64,000 nucleotides of DNA, from positions 1-64,000 of the forward strand of contig JAFUKM010000002.1 in assembly GCA_017473605.1 (NCBI GenBank), in the 5' to 3' direction. The notes below the pieces were generated by a model that searched no databases, was not told the DNA's origin, and worked only from the letters and a program-made list of their open reading frames with translations. Positions 7,803-16,080 of this stretch are shown here, in pieces (position 1 is the stretch's first letter; each line of letters starts with the position of its first letter). Both the position numbers and the translations under genes were made by a program. Origin of the DNA: Clostridia bacterium. GTDB taxonomy: Bacteria; Bacillota; Clostridia; Christensenellales; Borkfalkiaceae.

Positions 7803-8405
7803 ATGCATAAAATCATCACGTTAAAAGGTATGTCTATCGCCAAGCGTTTGACGCTGACGGCGCTTTTCGCCGCGCTTTGTTGCGTAAGTACGGTACTTAT
7901 TACGATTCCCTTGCCCGCCTCGGGATATTTTAACACGGGCGACGTGTTCGTTTTGCTTTCCGCATGGTGTTTAGGACCCATCTACGGCGTCGTCGCCGCA
8001 GCGGTAGGCAGCGCGCTCGGGGATTTGTTTTTGGGATATGCAATCTACGCGCCCGCTACGTTTTTGGTAAAAGGCTTGGACGCGTTTATCGCTTGTTGCA
8101 TTTGTTGGTTTTTCAAAAAACTCATTAGAAAACAGGCTTTGGATTTCCTACCCCGTATCTTTTCCGCCATCTTTGGCGAACTGATAATGATTTTAGGTTA
8201 TTTCCTGTTTGAAATACTCTTATACGGATTGTACGGCGCGTTTCCAAACGTACTCGGTAATTCCCTGCAAGCCGTTTGCTGCACCGTTTGCGCGGTGTTG
8301 GTTGTATCCGCTTTGTACAACATGAAAGCAGTACGCGATTTCTTTCCGCCGCTCAAAGGCTTTCCGCAAGGCATCAAAGCAAAAACCACGGAAGAAACCG
8401 TTTAA
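7803..8405 (+). CDS. ECF transporter substrate-binding (S) component
   Basis: A 200-residue membrane protein with about six helices. The N-terminal segment with the small-residue motif near residues 17-27 (LTALFAALCCV) is the A-x-x-x-A helix by which S-components dock on EcfT; the region FNTGDVFVLLSAWCLGPIYG and a following GSALGDLF loop fit vitamin S-components. Substrate cannot be told from sequence. No EcfA/EcfT genes are nearby, as is usual for group II ECF systems. GGAG at 7787 is 12 nt from the ATG; ATG 7830 is an alternative start. Confidence 0.75.
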   Translation: MHKIITLKGMSIAKRLTLTALFAALCCVSTVLITIPLPASGYFNTGDVFVLLSAWCLGPIYGVVAAAVGSALGDLFLGYAIYAPATFLVKGLDAFIACCICWFFKKLIRKQALDFLPRIFSAIFGELIMILGYFLFEILLYGLYGAFPNVLGNSLQAVCCTVCAVLVVSALYNMKAVRDFFPPLKGFPQGIKAKTTEETV

Positions 8406-8420
8406 CGAACCTTCGCAATA

Positions 8421-8457
8421 AAAAAACTGCAACCCCACCGTTGGGTTGCAGTTTTTT
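8421..8457. terminator. Bidirectional terminator
   Basis: A-rich flank and stem ACTGCAACCC (8427-8436 region) paired with GGGTTGCAGT, followed by seven Ts. It separates the convergent ECF and phosphoesterase genes. Confidence 0.85.
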
Positions 8458-9434
8458 TATTTTCCGTCTACTCTTTCAACTGTAAATTTCGCGTCCGAAT
8501 AAAGCGTTATGAGATTCCCGCCCAGCGAATCGCGTTCGTAATACACCGTTCTCCCCGTTTTCGTCGCATAACAGAATAAGACGCCCTGGTAATTGATATG
8601 CGTATTGTTTCGGTGGTCATGACCAAAGAAAAGGGCTTTGGTACTGCCAAGGGCAATTACTTTATCGAAAAATCCCGTATTGATATCCTGCGTCCTAACT
8701 TCGCTTACCTGCCTGCCCGTGCCTATCGTAGAGTCAAGCGCGTACGCTTCGTGCGCAGCCACGGTTTCTTCTATCGGAATATGATAAAAAGCAAAACTCG
8801 GCACAGTATAACCGCTCTCTTGCGAAATTTCCGCAACGCTGTTCCCGTACCACGCAACCTGCTCCTCGGTGAAATGCGAATCCGCGCTATCCATGAATAT
8901 AAGCGAATACGTAACCTTTCCATCGCACTCTATCTTATAATAGTAATTTCCGTATCGCCCCGCAATATTTCCTTTTTTGAAAAGACAATACTCGCTTTCC
9001 TCATACGCCTTACATATCTCCTCAGGCGGAAGCGCGGAACGGATATCGTGATTGCCGAAAACGAGCGCCCACGGAATCTCGAAACTATCCATAAGACGAA
9101 TAAAGGTATTCAATACCCCTCTTTTGCTACCGTTAGATATGTTGTCGCCTGTAAGCACAATCAAATCAGGTTCCGTTCTTTTTACCACCCGCTTCAACAT
9201 AGGGTAAGCAATCGCCGATTCAACAAGGTTGGACGTTTGCACATCCGAAAGTTGCAATATTTTTATCTTGTCGCCCACATAGGAAAGCGTTTGTTCATCC
9301 TCGTTCACGACAAGCGACGTACCATACTCCCTAAAATTCGTTACGGCAAAAACAAAATACGTAAAAAACGCAACCGCCGTCAAAAATACCGCCGCGACGA
9401 CAGCTATAATTCTTTTGCGTGCCTTAGATTTCAT
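8457..9434 (-). CDS. Membrane-anchored calcineurin-like metallophosphoesterase
   Basis: 325 residues. One N-terminal transmembrane anchor (about 9-31) precedes an extracytoplasmic phosphoesterase domain. Metal ligands are visible in the order LSDVQ (the usual first D-x-H is D-V-Q here), GDN, GNHD, YHIP and GHDHRN. The missing first His is a point of difference from the canonical family. GGAGG lies 6 nt before the ATG. The gene follows the dehydratase gene by 33 nt and probably shares its promoter; a role at the cell surface is likely but the substrate is unknown. Confidence 0.75.
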   Translation of the reverse strand: MKSKARKRIIAVVAAVFLTAVAFFTYFVFAVTNFREYGTSLVVNEDEQTLSYVGDKIKILQLSDVQTSNLVESAIAYPMLKRVVKRTEPDLIVLTGDNISNGSKRGVLNTFIRLMDSFEIPWALVFGNHDIRSALPPEEICKAYEESEYCLFKKGNIAGRYGNYYYKIECDGKVTYSLIFMDSADSHFTEEQVAWYGNSVAEISQESGYTVPSFAFYHIPIEETVAAHEAYALDSTIGTGRQVSEVRTQDINTGFFDKVIALGSTKALFFGHDHRNNTHINYQGVLFCYATKTGRTVYYERDSLGGNLITLYSDAKFTVERVDGK

Positions 9435-9467
9435 AAACGCCTCCGAAGCCCGTCAAAACGCTTCTAC

Positions 9468-11384
9468 TTAACCAACCTGCGCTTCGTCCGCAGCGCCCGT
9501 TTGCGTAACAATATGCAACGCTTCCGCTACGCTGTCGCGCTTGTCGATGGTGTACGTAGGCACGAGTTCTTTTACCGATTTTTTTACGTCGTCCGATTCT
9601 GCGTACGCTTCTTCGCGCAACTTTGCAAGCAGTTTCCAAAGTTTTTCTTCGTCTAATTCTATCGGTTTGGCAATGCTGATAAGTCCGTTTTCCGTCTTTT
9701 GCAAGCCTTCTTCTTCCATCAAACGTTCTTCGTACAATTTCTCCCCCGGACGCAAACCTGTGCAAACGATATCGATATCCACGTTCGGCTCAAAACCCGA
9801 AAGCTTGATAAGATTATAAGCCAAATCGTATATACGTACGGGTTCGCCCATATCCAGCACGAAAATTTGTCCGCCCTTGGCGTACGCGCCCGCCTGCAAC
9901 ACGAGCGACACCGCTTCGGGAATCGTCATAAAGTACCGAATAATATCCTTATGCGTTACCGTCAAAGGACCGCCTTCGGCGAGTTGTTTTTTAAACAGCG
10001 GAATTACCGAGCCGTTCGAACCGAGTACGTTTCCAAAACGCACCGCCACAAATTTGGTGTTTTTGCTATGGCGACCAATCGTTTGAATAATCATTTCGCA
10101 AATACGTTTGGTCGCGCCCATAATATTCGTCGGGTTTACCGCTTTATCCGTAGAAATTTGCACAAACGTTTCTACGGCGAACTCGTCCGCGCATTGCGCC
10201 ACGTTCAACGTGCCGAACACGTTATTTTTCACCGCTTCGTTGGGGCTGGTTTCCATCAGCGGCACGTGTTTGTGCGCGGCGGCGTGAAATACGATTTGCG
10301 GACGGTATTTATCAAACACGTCCCGTATTTTGTCCCTATCCCGAACGCTGGCTATCAACGTCAACAAATTAAGCGACGGGTCAGCGCGCTTCAATTCTTG
10401 CTCGATTTCGTACGCGTTATTTTCATAAATATCCAAAATAATCAGCGTGTTCGGTTTATGCGTGGCGATTTGTCGACAAAGTTCGCTCCCTATCGAACCG
10501 CCGCCGCCCGTAACCAACACGACTTTATTTTCAATGTATCCCATTATTTCGTCCAAGTTTACGCGCACCTGTTCTCTTCCGAGCAAATCCTGCACGTCTA
10601 CTTGACGAAGCTTAGCTATCGTTACTTCGCCGTTCGCCATTTGGTAAATGCCCGGCAGAATTTTTACGGGACAGTTACATTCTTGACAACGCTTCACGAT
10701 TTCGCTTACTTTTTTCCTATCCACAGCAGGCATCGTAACGAAGATTTCCTGTACGTCGTATTGCGCCGCCAAACGCTTCACTTCGTACGTGGTACCGCCG
10801 ATTTTTACGCCGCGCACCAATTTACCCCGTTTTTCGAAGTCGTCGTCCGCAATACATACGGGGTTATACGTGCTCTTCTCAGAATCCTGCATCTCCTTAA
10901 TAAGCGCAAGCCCCGCCGCGCCGCCGCCGACCACCATAACGCGTATCGTTCTTCTACTGCCAACCAGCATTCTGCGTTTGCAAAAAACGGTAAACCGCTT
11001 GCACAAACGGATAAAGGAAATTACACAGAATATTACGAGCGTATAAACGAATACCGTACCGAGCGTGATATACTTACCTTTCGTAACCAAGGCAAATATA
11101 CCGTTCGCAACCCCAAGCGCCGCCGAAGCGATAACACCTTTTCCCAGTTCGGGAAGCCCTACGGACGAGAATACGATATTATAAAGATTGCACGCAAGGA
11201 ACAACAACACGCCAAGCGCAACGTTCGCCGCCCACCAAATCCAAATGGGCGTGTCGAGCTTCGCTTCCGTAACCGTACAAAAATACGCAAACGCCGCGGC
11301 TGCCGTTACGGCAAGCACGTCCGCGCCTATGAGTAGTATTCTATGCCAAAGTTTTACGCTTTTTTTACTCATCATCGTTTCCAA
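9468..11384 (-). CDS. Membrane nucleotide-sugar 4,6-dehydratase (WbpM/PglF/CapD family)
   Basis: 638 residues. Four N-terminal transmembrane helices (about 12-110), a first Rossmann-like region (VVGGGAAGLALI near 150), then the dehydratase domain from about 290 with GGGGSIGSE as the NAD-binding loop. The active-site stretch STDKAVNPTNIMGATKR has Met where most short-chain dehydrogenases have Tyr, giving the S-M-K triad of PglF/WbpM enzymes. The expected reaction converts UDP-GlcNAc to a 4-keto-6-deoxy sugar for surface glycans. TTG 11384 follows AAGGA closely; ATG 11375 is an alternative. The Shine-Dalgarno lies in a hairpin. Confidence 0.85.
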   Translation of the reverse strand: METMMSKKSVKLWHRILLIGADVLAVTAAAAFAYFCTVTEAKLDTPIWIWWAANVALGVLLFLACNLYNIVFSSVGLPELGKGVIASAALGVANGIFALVTKGKYITLGTVFVYTLVIFCVISFIRLCKRFTVFCKRRMLVGSRRTIRVMVVGGGAAGLALIKEMQDSEKSTYNPVCIADDDFEKRGKLVRGVKIGGTTYEVKRLAAQYDVQEIFVTMPAVDRKKVSEIVKRCQECNCPVKILPGIYQMANGEVTIAKLRQVDVQDLLGREQVRVNLDEIMGYIENKVVLVTGGGGSIGSELCRQIATHKPNTLIILDIYENNAYEIEQELKRADPSLNLLTLIASVRDRDKIRDVFDKYRPQIVFHAAAHKHVPLMETSPNEAVKNNVFGTLNVAQCADEFAVETFVQISTDKAVNPTNIMGATKRICEMIIQTIGRHSKNTKFVAVRFGNVLGSNGSVIPLFKKQLAEGGPLTVTHKDIIRYFMTIPEAVSLVLQAGAYAKGGQIFVLDMGEPVRIYDLAYNLIKLSGFEPNVDIDIVCTGLRPGEKLYEERLMEEEGLQKTENGLISIAKPIELDEEKLWKLLAKLREEAYAESDDVKKSVKELVPTYTIDKRDSVAEALHIVTQTGAADEAQVG

Positions 11385-11403
11385 ACCGTCCTTATAGGAC
11401 GGT
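11385..11403 (-). promoter_or_regulatory. Hairpin occluding the ribosome-binding site
   Basis: ACCGTCCT (11385-11392) and AGGACGGT (11396-11403) form an 8-bp perfect stem with a 3-nt loop immediately before the start of the dehydratase gene. In the minus-strand mRNA the downstream arm contains the AGGA ribosome-binding site, so folding would block initiation. Confidence 0.5.
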
Positions 11404-11437
11404 CTTTTATGTACTAACGGACTTTGCCGTCTTTTTT

Positions 11438-11466
11438 ATTATATCACAGCGCAGTATGTTTGTCAA
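11438..11466 (-). promoter_or_regulatory. Consensus promoter for the dehydratase operon
   Basis: TTGACA (11461-11466), 17 bp, TATAAT (11438-11443): a perfect consensus promoter giving a leader of about 47 nt. Confidence 0.9.
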
Positions 11467-11505
11467 TACTTTTTCCAAACGAAACACGCAAACGCGGCAG
11501 ACATA

Positions 11506-11528
11506 AAAAAAGAGCGGTACCACCGCTC
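11506..11528 (-). terminator. Terminator of the SpoVB-like/mazG/dus operon
   Basis: On the minus strand GAGCGGT-GGT-ACCGCTC is followed by seven Ts. The dus stop codon sits inside the stem. Confidence 0.8.
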
Positions 11529-12465
11529 AATTCCATATTTCACAGGCAATTTCCAGCACTTGCTCAGGCGTTTGCGCCGCAAAAAGCCGTTCTTTATACG
11601 CCGCCGCACCGCGCTCGCCTTTAACGTAAAACGCTGCCATTTTCCGCATAAATACCGTCGTAAACCGCTCGTCAAAATGCTCTTTCGTCCAAGCAAGTTG
11701 TTTTTCGAACATCTCCCTTTTACTTTCCGTTTTTGCGCCCGTAATTTGACAAAAAACCTGCGGTTCGAACAACGCCGCGCGCGCAATCATTACGCCGTCC
11801 GCTCCCGTTTCGTCCAACAGCTTGTCCGCATCCGCTTTGCAAAACACGCCGCCGTTGGCAATCACGGGGATTTGCACGGCTTTTTTCGCCGCCGCTATCT
11901 CTTTATAATCCACTTCCCCTGCGTATACCTTGTCTTTCGTCCTGCCGTGTACGGTTATCAAACTCGCCCCCGCGCCTTCCATACGTTTGGCAAATTCCGC
12001 CGTAATAATATGCGCTTTATCGATACCGATACGGCACTTAACGGTAATTATCTTACCGCTTTTTACACACTCCCGCACGATTTTTTCCGCATGGGCGGGA
12101 TTTTCCAGCAATGCGCTACCTTCCCCGTTTTTATAAATCTTCGGCACGGGACAACCCATATTGATATCCACGATAGGGAAAGGCGCAAGCGCGGGATTTT
12201 CGCACGCCGCGCGCATAATAGCAGGGTCGTTTCCGAAAATTTGCGCCGCCGTCAAGCCTTCGTGGTTGTCGGTGTATAATAGGCTTTCCGTATTCTCGTT
12301 TCCGTATTTCAAGCCCTTCGCGCTTACCATCTCCGTATAACAAAGCCCTGCGCCGTAACCTTTAACCAAACGGCGAAAAGGATAATTGGTATACCCTGCC
12401 AAGGGCGCGAGAAATACGTTGTTTTCCGTTGTTACGTTTCCGATATGTATTGGCTGTAAACGCAT
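11527..12465 (-). CDS. dus: tRNA-dihydrouridine synthase
   Basis: A 312-residue FMN-dependent Dus enzyme that reduces uridine to dihydrouridine in the tRNA D-loop. The TIM-barrel begins with APLAGYTNYPFR; the catalytic Cys is in NMGCPVPK near residue 100; the flavin phosphate region VIANGGV and GADGVMIARAAL follow. The C-terminal helical tRNA-binding domain is complete. The motifs are DusB-like. Third gene of the SpoVB-like/mazG/dus operon, 21 nt after mazG. Confidence 0.9.
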   Translation of the reverse strand: MRLQPIHIGNVTTENNVFLAPLAGYTNYPFRRLVKGYGAGLCYTEMVSAKGLKYGNENTESLLYTDNHEGLTAAQIFGNDPAIMRAACENPALAPFPIVDINMGCPVPKIYKNGEGSALLENPAHAEKIVRECVKSGKIITVKCRIGIDKAHIITAEFAKRMEGAGASLITVHGRTKDKVYAGEVDYKEIAAAKKAVQIPVIANGGVFCKADADKLLDETGADGVMIARAALFEPQVFCQITGAKTESKREMFEKQLAWTKEHFDERFTTVFMRKMAAFYVKGERGAAAYKERLFAAQTPEQVLEIACEIWN

Positions 12466-12486
12466 ACTTACCCCCTTGTTTTTTCT

Positions 12487-13920
12487 TTATCGCAAGCTTT
12501 CTTTCGCCTTCAAATAATATTCGTCCCACAACTCTTCGGATAACTCGGTTACGACCTTTCCGTCGGCAAGCGCCAACGCTTCCGCTTTCGTAAACCGTTT
12601 TGCAAACCTGTCTACGCTCTCTTTCAACGCCTTTTCGCAATCGCAGCCCGCTTTTCTACCCACGTTTACCGCCGCGAACAAGACGTCGCCAAGCTCCTTT
12701 TCCACCGCTTCTTTATCTCCCGATTGATACGCTTCAAAAAACTCTTTTATCTCTTCCTGCAAACGGATTTCCGCGCTTCTTACGTCCGAAAAGTCCATAC
12801 CCGCTTTCGCCGCGCGTTTGCCAACTTTTTGCGCGCGCATAGCGGCGGGGAAACATTTAGGCACGTCGTTGACTGCGTCCGCGTACGTCGTTTGGTGCTT
12901 TTCCACCATTTTATTCTTTTCCCAAACGGATAACGCGCCGCTCGCATTTTCCGCGCTGTCTTGCCCAAAAACGTGCGTATGGCGGGTAATGAGCTTATTG
13001 CAAATCCCCGTCAGCACGTCCGTGAGATTAAACGCGCCCGTTTCTTCTTTTAATACGGCGTGGAAGACTGCCTGCAAAAGGATATCTCCCGTTTCTTCCA
13101 AAATTTTATCGTCGTCGCAAGCGTCCACGGCGTCTACCAGCTCGTACGCTTCTTCCACCGCAGCCATTTTAATGCTTTCGTTCGTTTGCACTCTATCCCA
13201 AGGACAGCCGTTCGGCTTTCGAAGCCTTACGATAATCTCTCTTAAATCGTCCAAAGTAAACCGCGTCTTTTCCAAAAGCGGTGTTTCTTCTATCGCCACC
13301 GCCGACGTGTAATCGTAATTCTTTTGTCTATCCAACGCATATATAGGGGTTTTTGTCGCTTTATCCCCCCATATATAACGCGTTTGCGTTTCTTCCCCGA
13401 ACAAATCGCCCAAAACCAGCTTGCAATCGCCCGCCAAGGCTCTATCGTCCATATCGTACACCAACAAAGGAAGCGTCAACGCGCCGCTTTGCGCGCGCTC
13501 GGCAAGCTCGTAGGCGGAAACCGCGGTATACGAACAGCCTTCAAACCCTGCCGCGCGAACGAGAGCCGTTACTTTGGATACGCCGTCGATAATTTCGAGT
13601 TTACCGCGCAAGCGTTTGGAAAGCGCTTTTACCGAATTGTCTTCCGTAGCCGCGCCGTCTACCAAATACACGGCGTTGTCCCCCGCTTCCGCTACTTTTT
13701 TCGCAAGGTTTTTAGCAAGCGTTGCAAAATTGCGGCTACTCTCGTAAACACCGTCCAAGCACGTGTGTTCTATCCCCAAATCGAGCACGCTTTGATAAGA
13801 GCGCGTATGCGCGGTGCGTACCAATACGGGCGCGCTCGACTTTGCCGCACGCAAAATCGCTTCTTCGCCGCGTTTCGTCAAATCGCCTGCCGTTACGCCC
13901 AACCCGATTACCGTAATCAT
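12487..13920 (-). CDS. mazG: MazG nucleotide pyrophosphohydrolase with methylase-like N-domain (YabN type)
   Basis: 477 residues: a tetrapyrrole-methylase-like domain (about 1-215, starting ITVIGLGVTAGDLT) fused to two MazG repeats (about 225-335 and 355-470). The first repeat holds the EEAYELVDA and EETGDILLQ metal-binding helices, the second EEIKEFFEA and KELGDVLFA. MazG hydrolyses non-canonical NTPs to NMP and pyrophosphate. The order SpoVB-like then MazG matches yabM-yabN in Bacillus, but the usual next gene yabO (rqcP) is replaced by dus. GGAG precedes the ATG, one nt after the upstream stop. Confidence 0.9.
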   Translation of the reverse strand: MITVIGLGVTAGDLTKRGEEAILRAAKSSAPVLVRTAHTRSYQSVLDLGIEHTCLDGVYESSRNFATLAKNLAKKVAEAGDNAVYLVDGAATEDNSVKALSKRLRGKLEIIDGVSKVTALVRAAGFEGCSYTAVSAYELAERAQSGALTLPLLVYDMDDRALAGDCKLVLGDLFGEETQTRYIWGDKATKTPIYALDRQKNYDYTSAVAIEETPLLEKTRFTLDDLREIIVRLRKPNGCPWDRVQTNESIKMAAVEEAYELVDAVDACDDDKILEETGDILLQAVFHAVLKEETGAFNLTDVLTGICNKLITRHTHVFGQDSAENASGALSVWEKNKMVEKHQTTYADAVNDVPKCFPAAMRAQKVGKRAAKAGMDFSDVRSAEIRLQEEIKEFFEAYQSGDKEAVEKELGDVLFAAVNVGRKAGCDCEKALKESVDRFAKRFTKAEALALADGKVVTELSEELWDEYYLKAKESLR

Positions 13921-13921
13921 T

Positions 13922-15289
13922 TTAGTTCTCCTTACTCTTTTTCGATACGATTATATTATATATGAAATCCAGCAAAAAAGCAATCAAATAACAAAGATTG
14001 GTGGCGTGCGCCAGTCCAAAAACGGAAATTTCTGCGTTTTGGAGCAATACCGTATATACCCCTGTTTTTACCACTACTCCAATCAACATTGAAAGCGCCG
14101 CAAACTTCGGTTTCCCTTGCGCCGTTAAACAAGCCGAAAGCGTTTGTACGAGCGATAACGTCAACGCGCTTACCGAAAAAATTTTAATAAGCCGAACCAG
14201 CGTGATAAGCTCGTCCGCTTTCAAGCTCCGAAAAATAATTTTTGCGGCTGGCTCGGCAAACAAATACAATCCCAAAGCACACGGCGCGGCAACGAGCGCC
14301 GTAATTCCCAAAGCAAAAAACAAGCGTTTGCGCACGCTCGAATTTTTCTTACCATCCCCCGTTTCCGCTTTGGCTTTCGCCTCTGCAACACTCGGTACGC
14401 TCGCCGCAGCAATCCCGTAACAAACGGATACGGGCAAATTTATCACCGTTACAGCGCCCCCTGAAAACAAACCGTATAACGCCACTGCATCCGACGCGTA
14501 TTTTCCCAGCAGTCTAACGGCCAACACGCTATCCAACAGCGACGAAAGGGGTATTAGCATGGCGGAAAACGTGACGGGTATGCTCAGCCGCAAAACACTC
14601 TTCGCCGATACCTTATCCCCCGATACGTGCGCGGTTATCCCCCCAAACGCGCTTCGTTTGAAGAAAAATAACATCACGAAAAGAGCGAAAAGTTCGGATA
14701 TGGAAACGGCAAGCAATAAAAACACCACGGCTTTTTCCACGTCGTCGCGGAAAAGATACGCAAAAAGCAATCCGAATCCAACCTTTACCACTTGTTCGGT
14801 TATTTCCGAAACGGCGGTAGGGAACATATTGTTCCTACCTTGAAAATAGCCGCGAAATACAGAGATAGCGGATACGAGCAAAACCGACGGCGCAAGCGTA
14901 AAATAGCCCGCCGTTACTTCGCGGCTGCCTTGCGCCACGCTTAAAAAAGGGGCGAGCAAGCACATCAACAGCGTTCCCACGCCGCCTATGAGTAAAAACA
15001 GCTTTATCGCCGTCTTAAACAGCGGTTTATCCGATTGTCCTTTGCCCAACCGTTCGGCGGTAAGCTTGGCTATCGACGAAGGAATCCCCGTTGCGGAAAC
15101 GGTGAGCAGTAAGCAGTACACGGGATACACCATTTGATACAACCCTATCCCGTGTCCGCCGATAAGATTGGTCAGCGGAATCCGATACAACGCGCCCACA
15201 ACTTTTGCAATAAAGCCGCCTGCGGCAATAATCGCCGCTCCTTTGATAAATCCACCGCGTTTTTCTTTTTTCTTTGTGTTTTCAGACAT
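13922..15289 (-). CDS. MurJ/SpoVB-family polysaccharide flippase
   Basis: 455 residues with about 12-14 transmembrane segments of the MOP exporter fold. The N-terminus (a charged stretch, then GAAIIAAGGFIAKVVGALYR and the IGLYQMVYPVY segment) is typical of SpoVB/YtgP/YabM proteins. These flip lipid-linked glycans or lipid II during wall or spore cortex synthesis. Its MazG neighbour matches the Bacillus yabM locus more than spoVB itself. GGGGAAG before the ATG. The exact substrate cannot be told from the sequence. Confidence 0.8.
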   Translation of the reverse strand: MSENTKKKEKRGGFIKGAAIIAAGGFIAKVVGALYRIPLTNLIGGHGIGLYQMVYPVYCLLLTVSATGIPSSIAKLTAERLGKGQSDKPLFKTAIKLFLLIGGVGTLLMCLLAPFLSVAQGSREVTAGYFTLAPSVLLVSAISVFRGYFQGRNNMFPTAVSEITEQVVKVGFGLLFAYLFRDDVEKAVVFLLLAVSISELFALFVMLFFFKRSAFGGITAHVSGDKVSAKSVLRLSIPVTFSAMLIPLSSLLDSVLAVRLLGKYASDAVALYGLFSGGAVTVINLPVSVCYGIAAASVPSVAEAKAKAETGDGKKNSSVRKRLFFALGITALVAAPCALGLYLFAEPAAKIIFRSLKADELITLVRLIKIFSVSALTLSLVQTLSACLTAQGKPKFAALSMLIGVVVKTGVYTVLLQNAEISVFGLAHATNLCYLIAFLLDFIYNIIVSKKSKEN

Positions 15290-15364
15290 CTTCCCCGCCC
15301 CTTTTCTTACCTTTACGCATACAGTTTGGGGGGATACACCGTATTTTATGAGTTTTTGACAACA

Positions 15365-15394
15365 AAAAACCGCGAAGTTGTCTTCGCGGTTTTT
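15365..15394 (-). terminator. Terminator region upstream of the SpoVB-like gene
   Basis: AAAAACCGCGAAG (15365-15377) pairs with CTTCGCGGTTTTT (15382-15394). On the minus strand it follows the ysxC stop by about 10 nt and ends in a T-run, terminating the lon-ysxC operon. Confidence 0.85.
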
Positions 15395-15404
15395 CTGTTT
15401 TGCT

Positions 15405-16061
15405 TTATACTTCTATACTTTCTCCATCGAGTTCGTCTTCGTCCACGTACGCTTCTTCGTTCGCCATATCGATGACCGAGCGAATTTTTGCAAGTACGTC
15501 CGCTTTGCCGTAACCCGTTTCCGAGCTTGTAGCAAGCAAATTCTCTACGCCCAAGTACAAATCTGCGGCAATCGCGCGGATATGCTCTTTCAGCTTCATT
15601 TTGGAAAGCTTATCCGCTTTCGTCAGCACCACGGTAAACGGGAGAGTATGGTAGTGCAAAAACTGCATCATTTGCACGTCGTCCGCCGTCGGGTCGTGTC
15701 GCGCGTCCACCAACATAAATACGTGCGATATTTCCGCTTTTTCACGGAAAAACGCGTCCAACGTTTTCGCCCACTTCTCCTTTTCGCCTTTGGACACTCT
15801 CGCAAAACCGTAACCGGGCAAATCGGCAAGAATAAACTCCCCGAAATCGAAATAATTGACCAATCTCGTTCTACCCGGTTCGCTGCTCGTTTTCGCGAGC
15901 TTCTTACGGTTCGCCAACATATTGATAAACGAGCTTTTCCCCACGTTTGACTTACCGCAAACGGCTATCATCGGCTTATTCGGCGCGATAAATTGCTCCG
16001 CACGCGCCGCCGAAGTAATAAACGTTGCGTTTTTGATTATCAGCGTTTTTTGCCCGTCCAT
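15405..16061 (-). CDS. ysxC: Ribosome-assembly GTPase YsxC/EngB
   Basis: A 218-residue TRAFAC GTPase. G1 is GKSNVGKSS (about 36-44), G3 is DLPGYG, G4 is TKADK and G5 is the ATSSETGYG segment. YsxC assists late 50S subunit assembly in the cytoplasm. An acidic C-terminal tail of about 15 residues is a small addition. GGAG is 8 nt before the ATG. It lies 20 nt downstream of lon, the same lonA-ysxC pairing as in Bacillus. Confidence 0.93.
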   Translation of the reverse strand: MDGQKTLIIKNATFITSAARAEQFIAPNKPMIAVCGKSNVGKSSFINMLANRKKLAKTSSEPGRTRLVNYFDFGEFILADLPGYGFARVSKGEKEKWAKTLDAFFREKAEISHVFMLVDARHDPTADDVQMMQFLHYHTLPFTVVLTKADKLSKMKLKEHIRAIAADLYLGVENLLATSSETGYGKADVLAKIRSVIDMANEEAYVDEDELDGESIEV

Positions 16062-16080
16062 AACTTTTCTCCTGTTTTTC

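Noticed and set aside
9699..11336. Long plus-strand ORF (545 codons) opposite the dehydratase gene
   Set aside because: Arg/His/Tyr-rich composition and no motifs; the minus strand encodes a complete, well-conserved enzyme.
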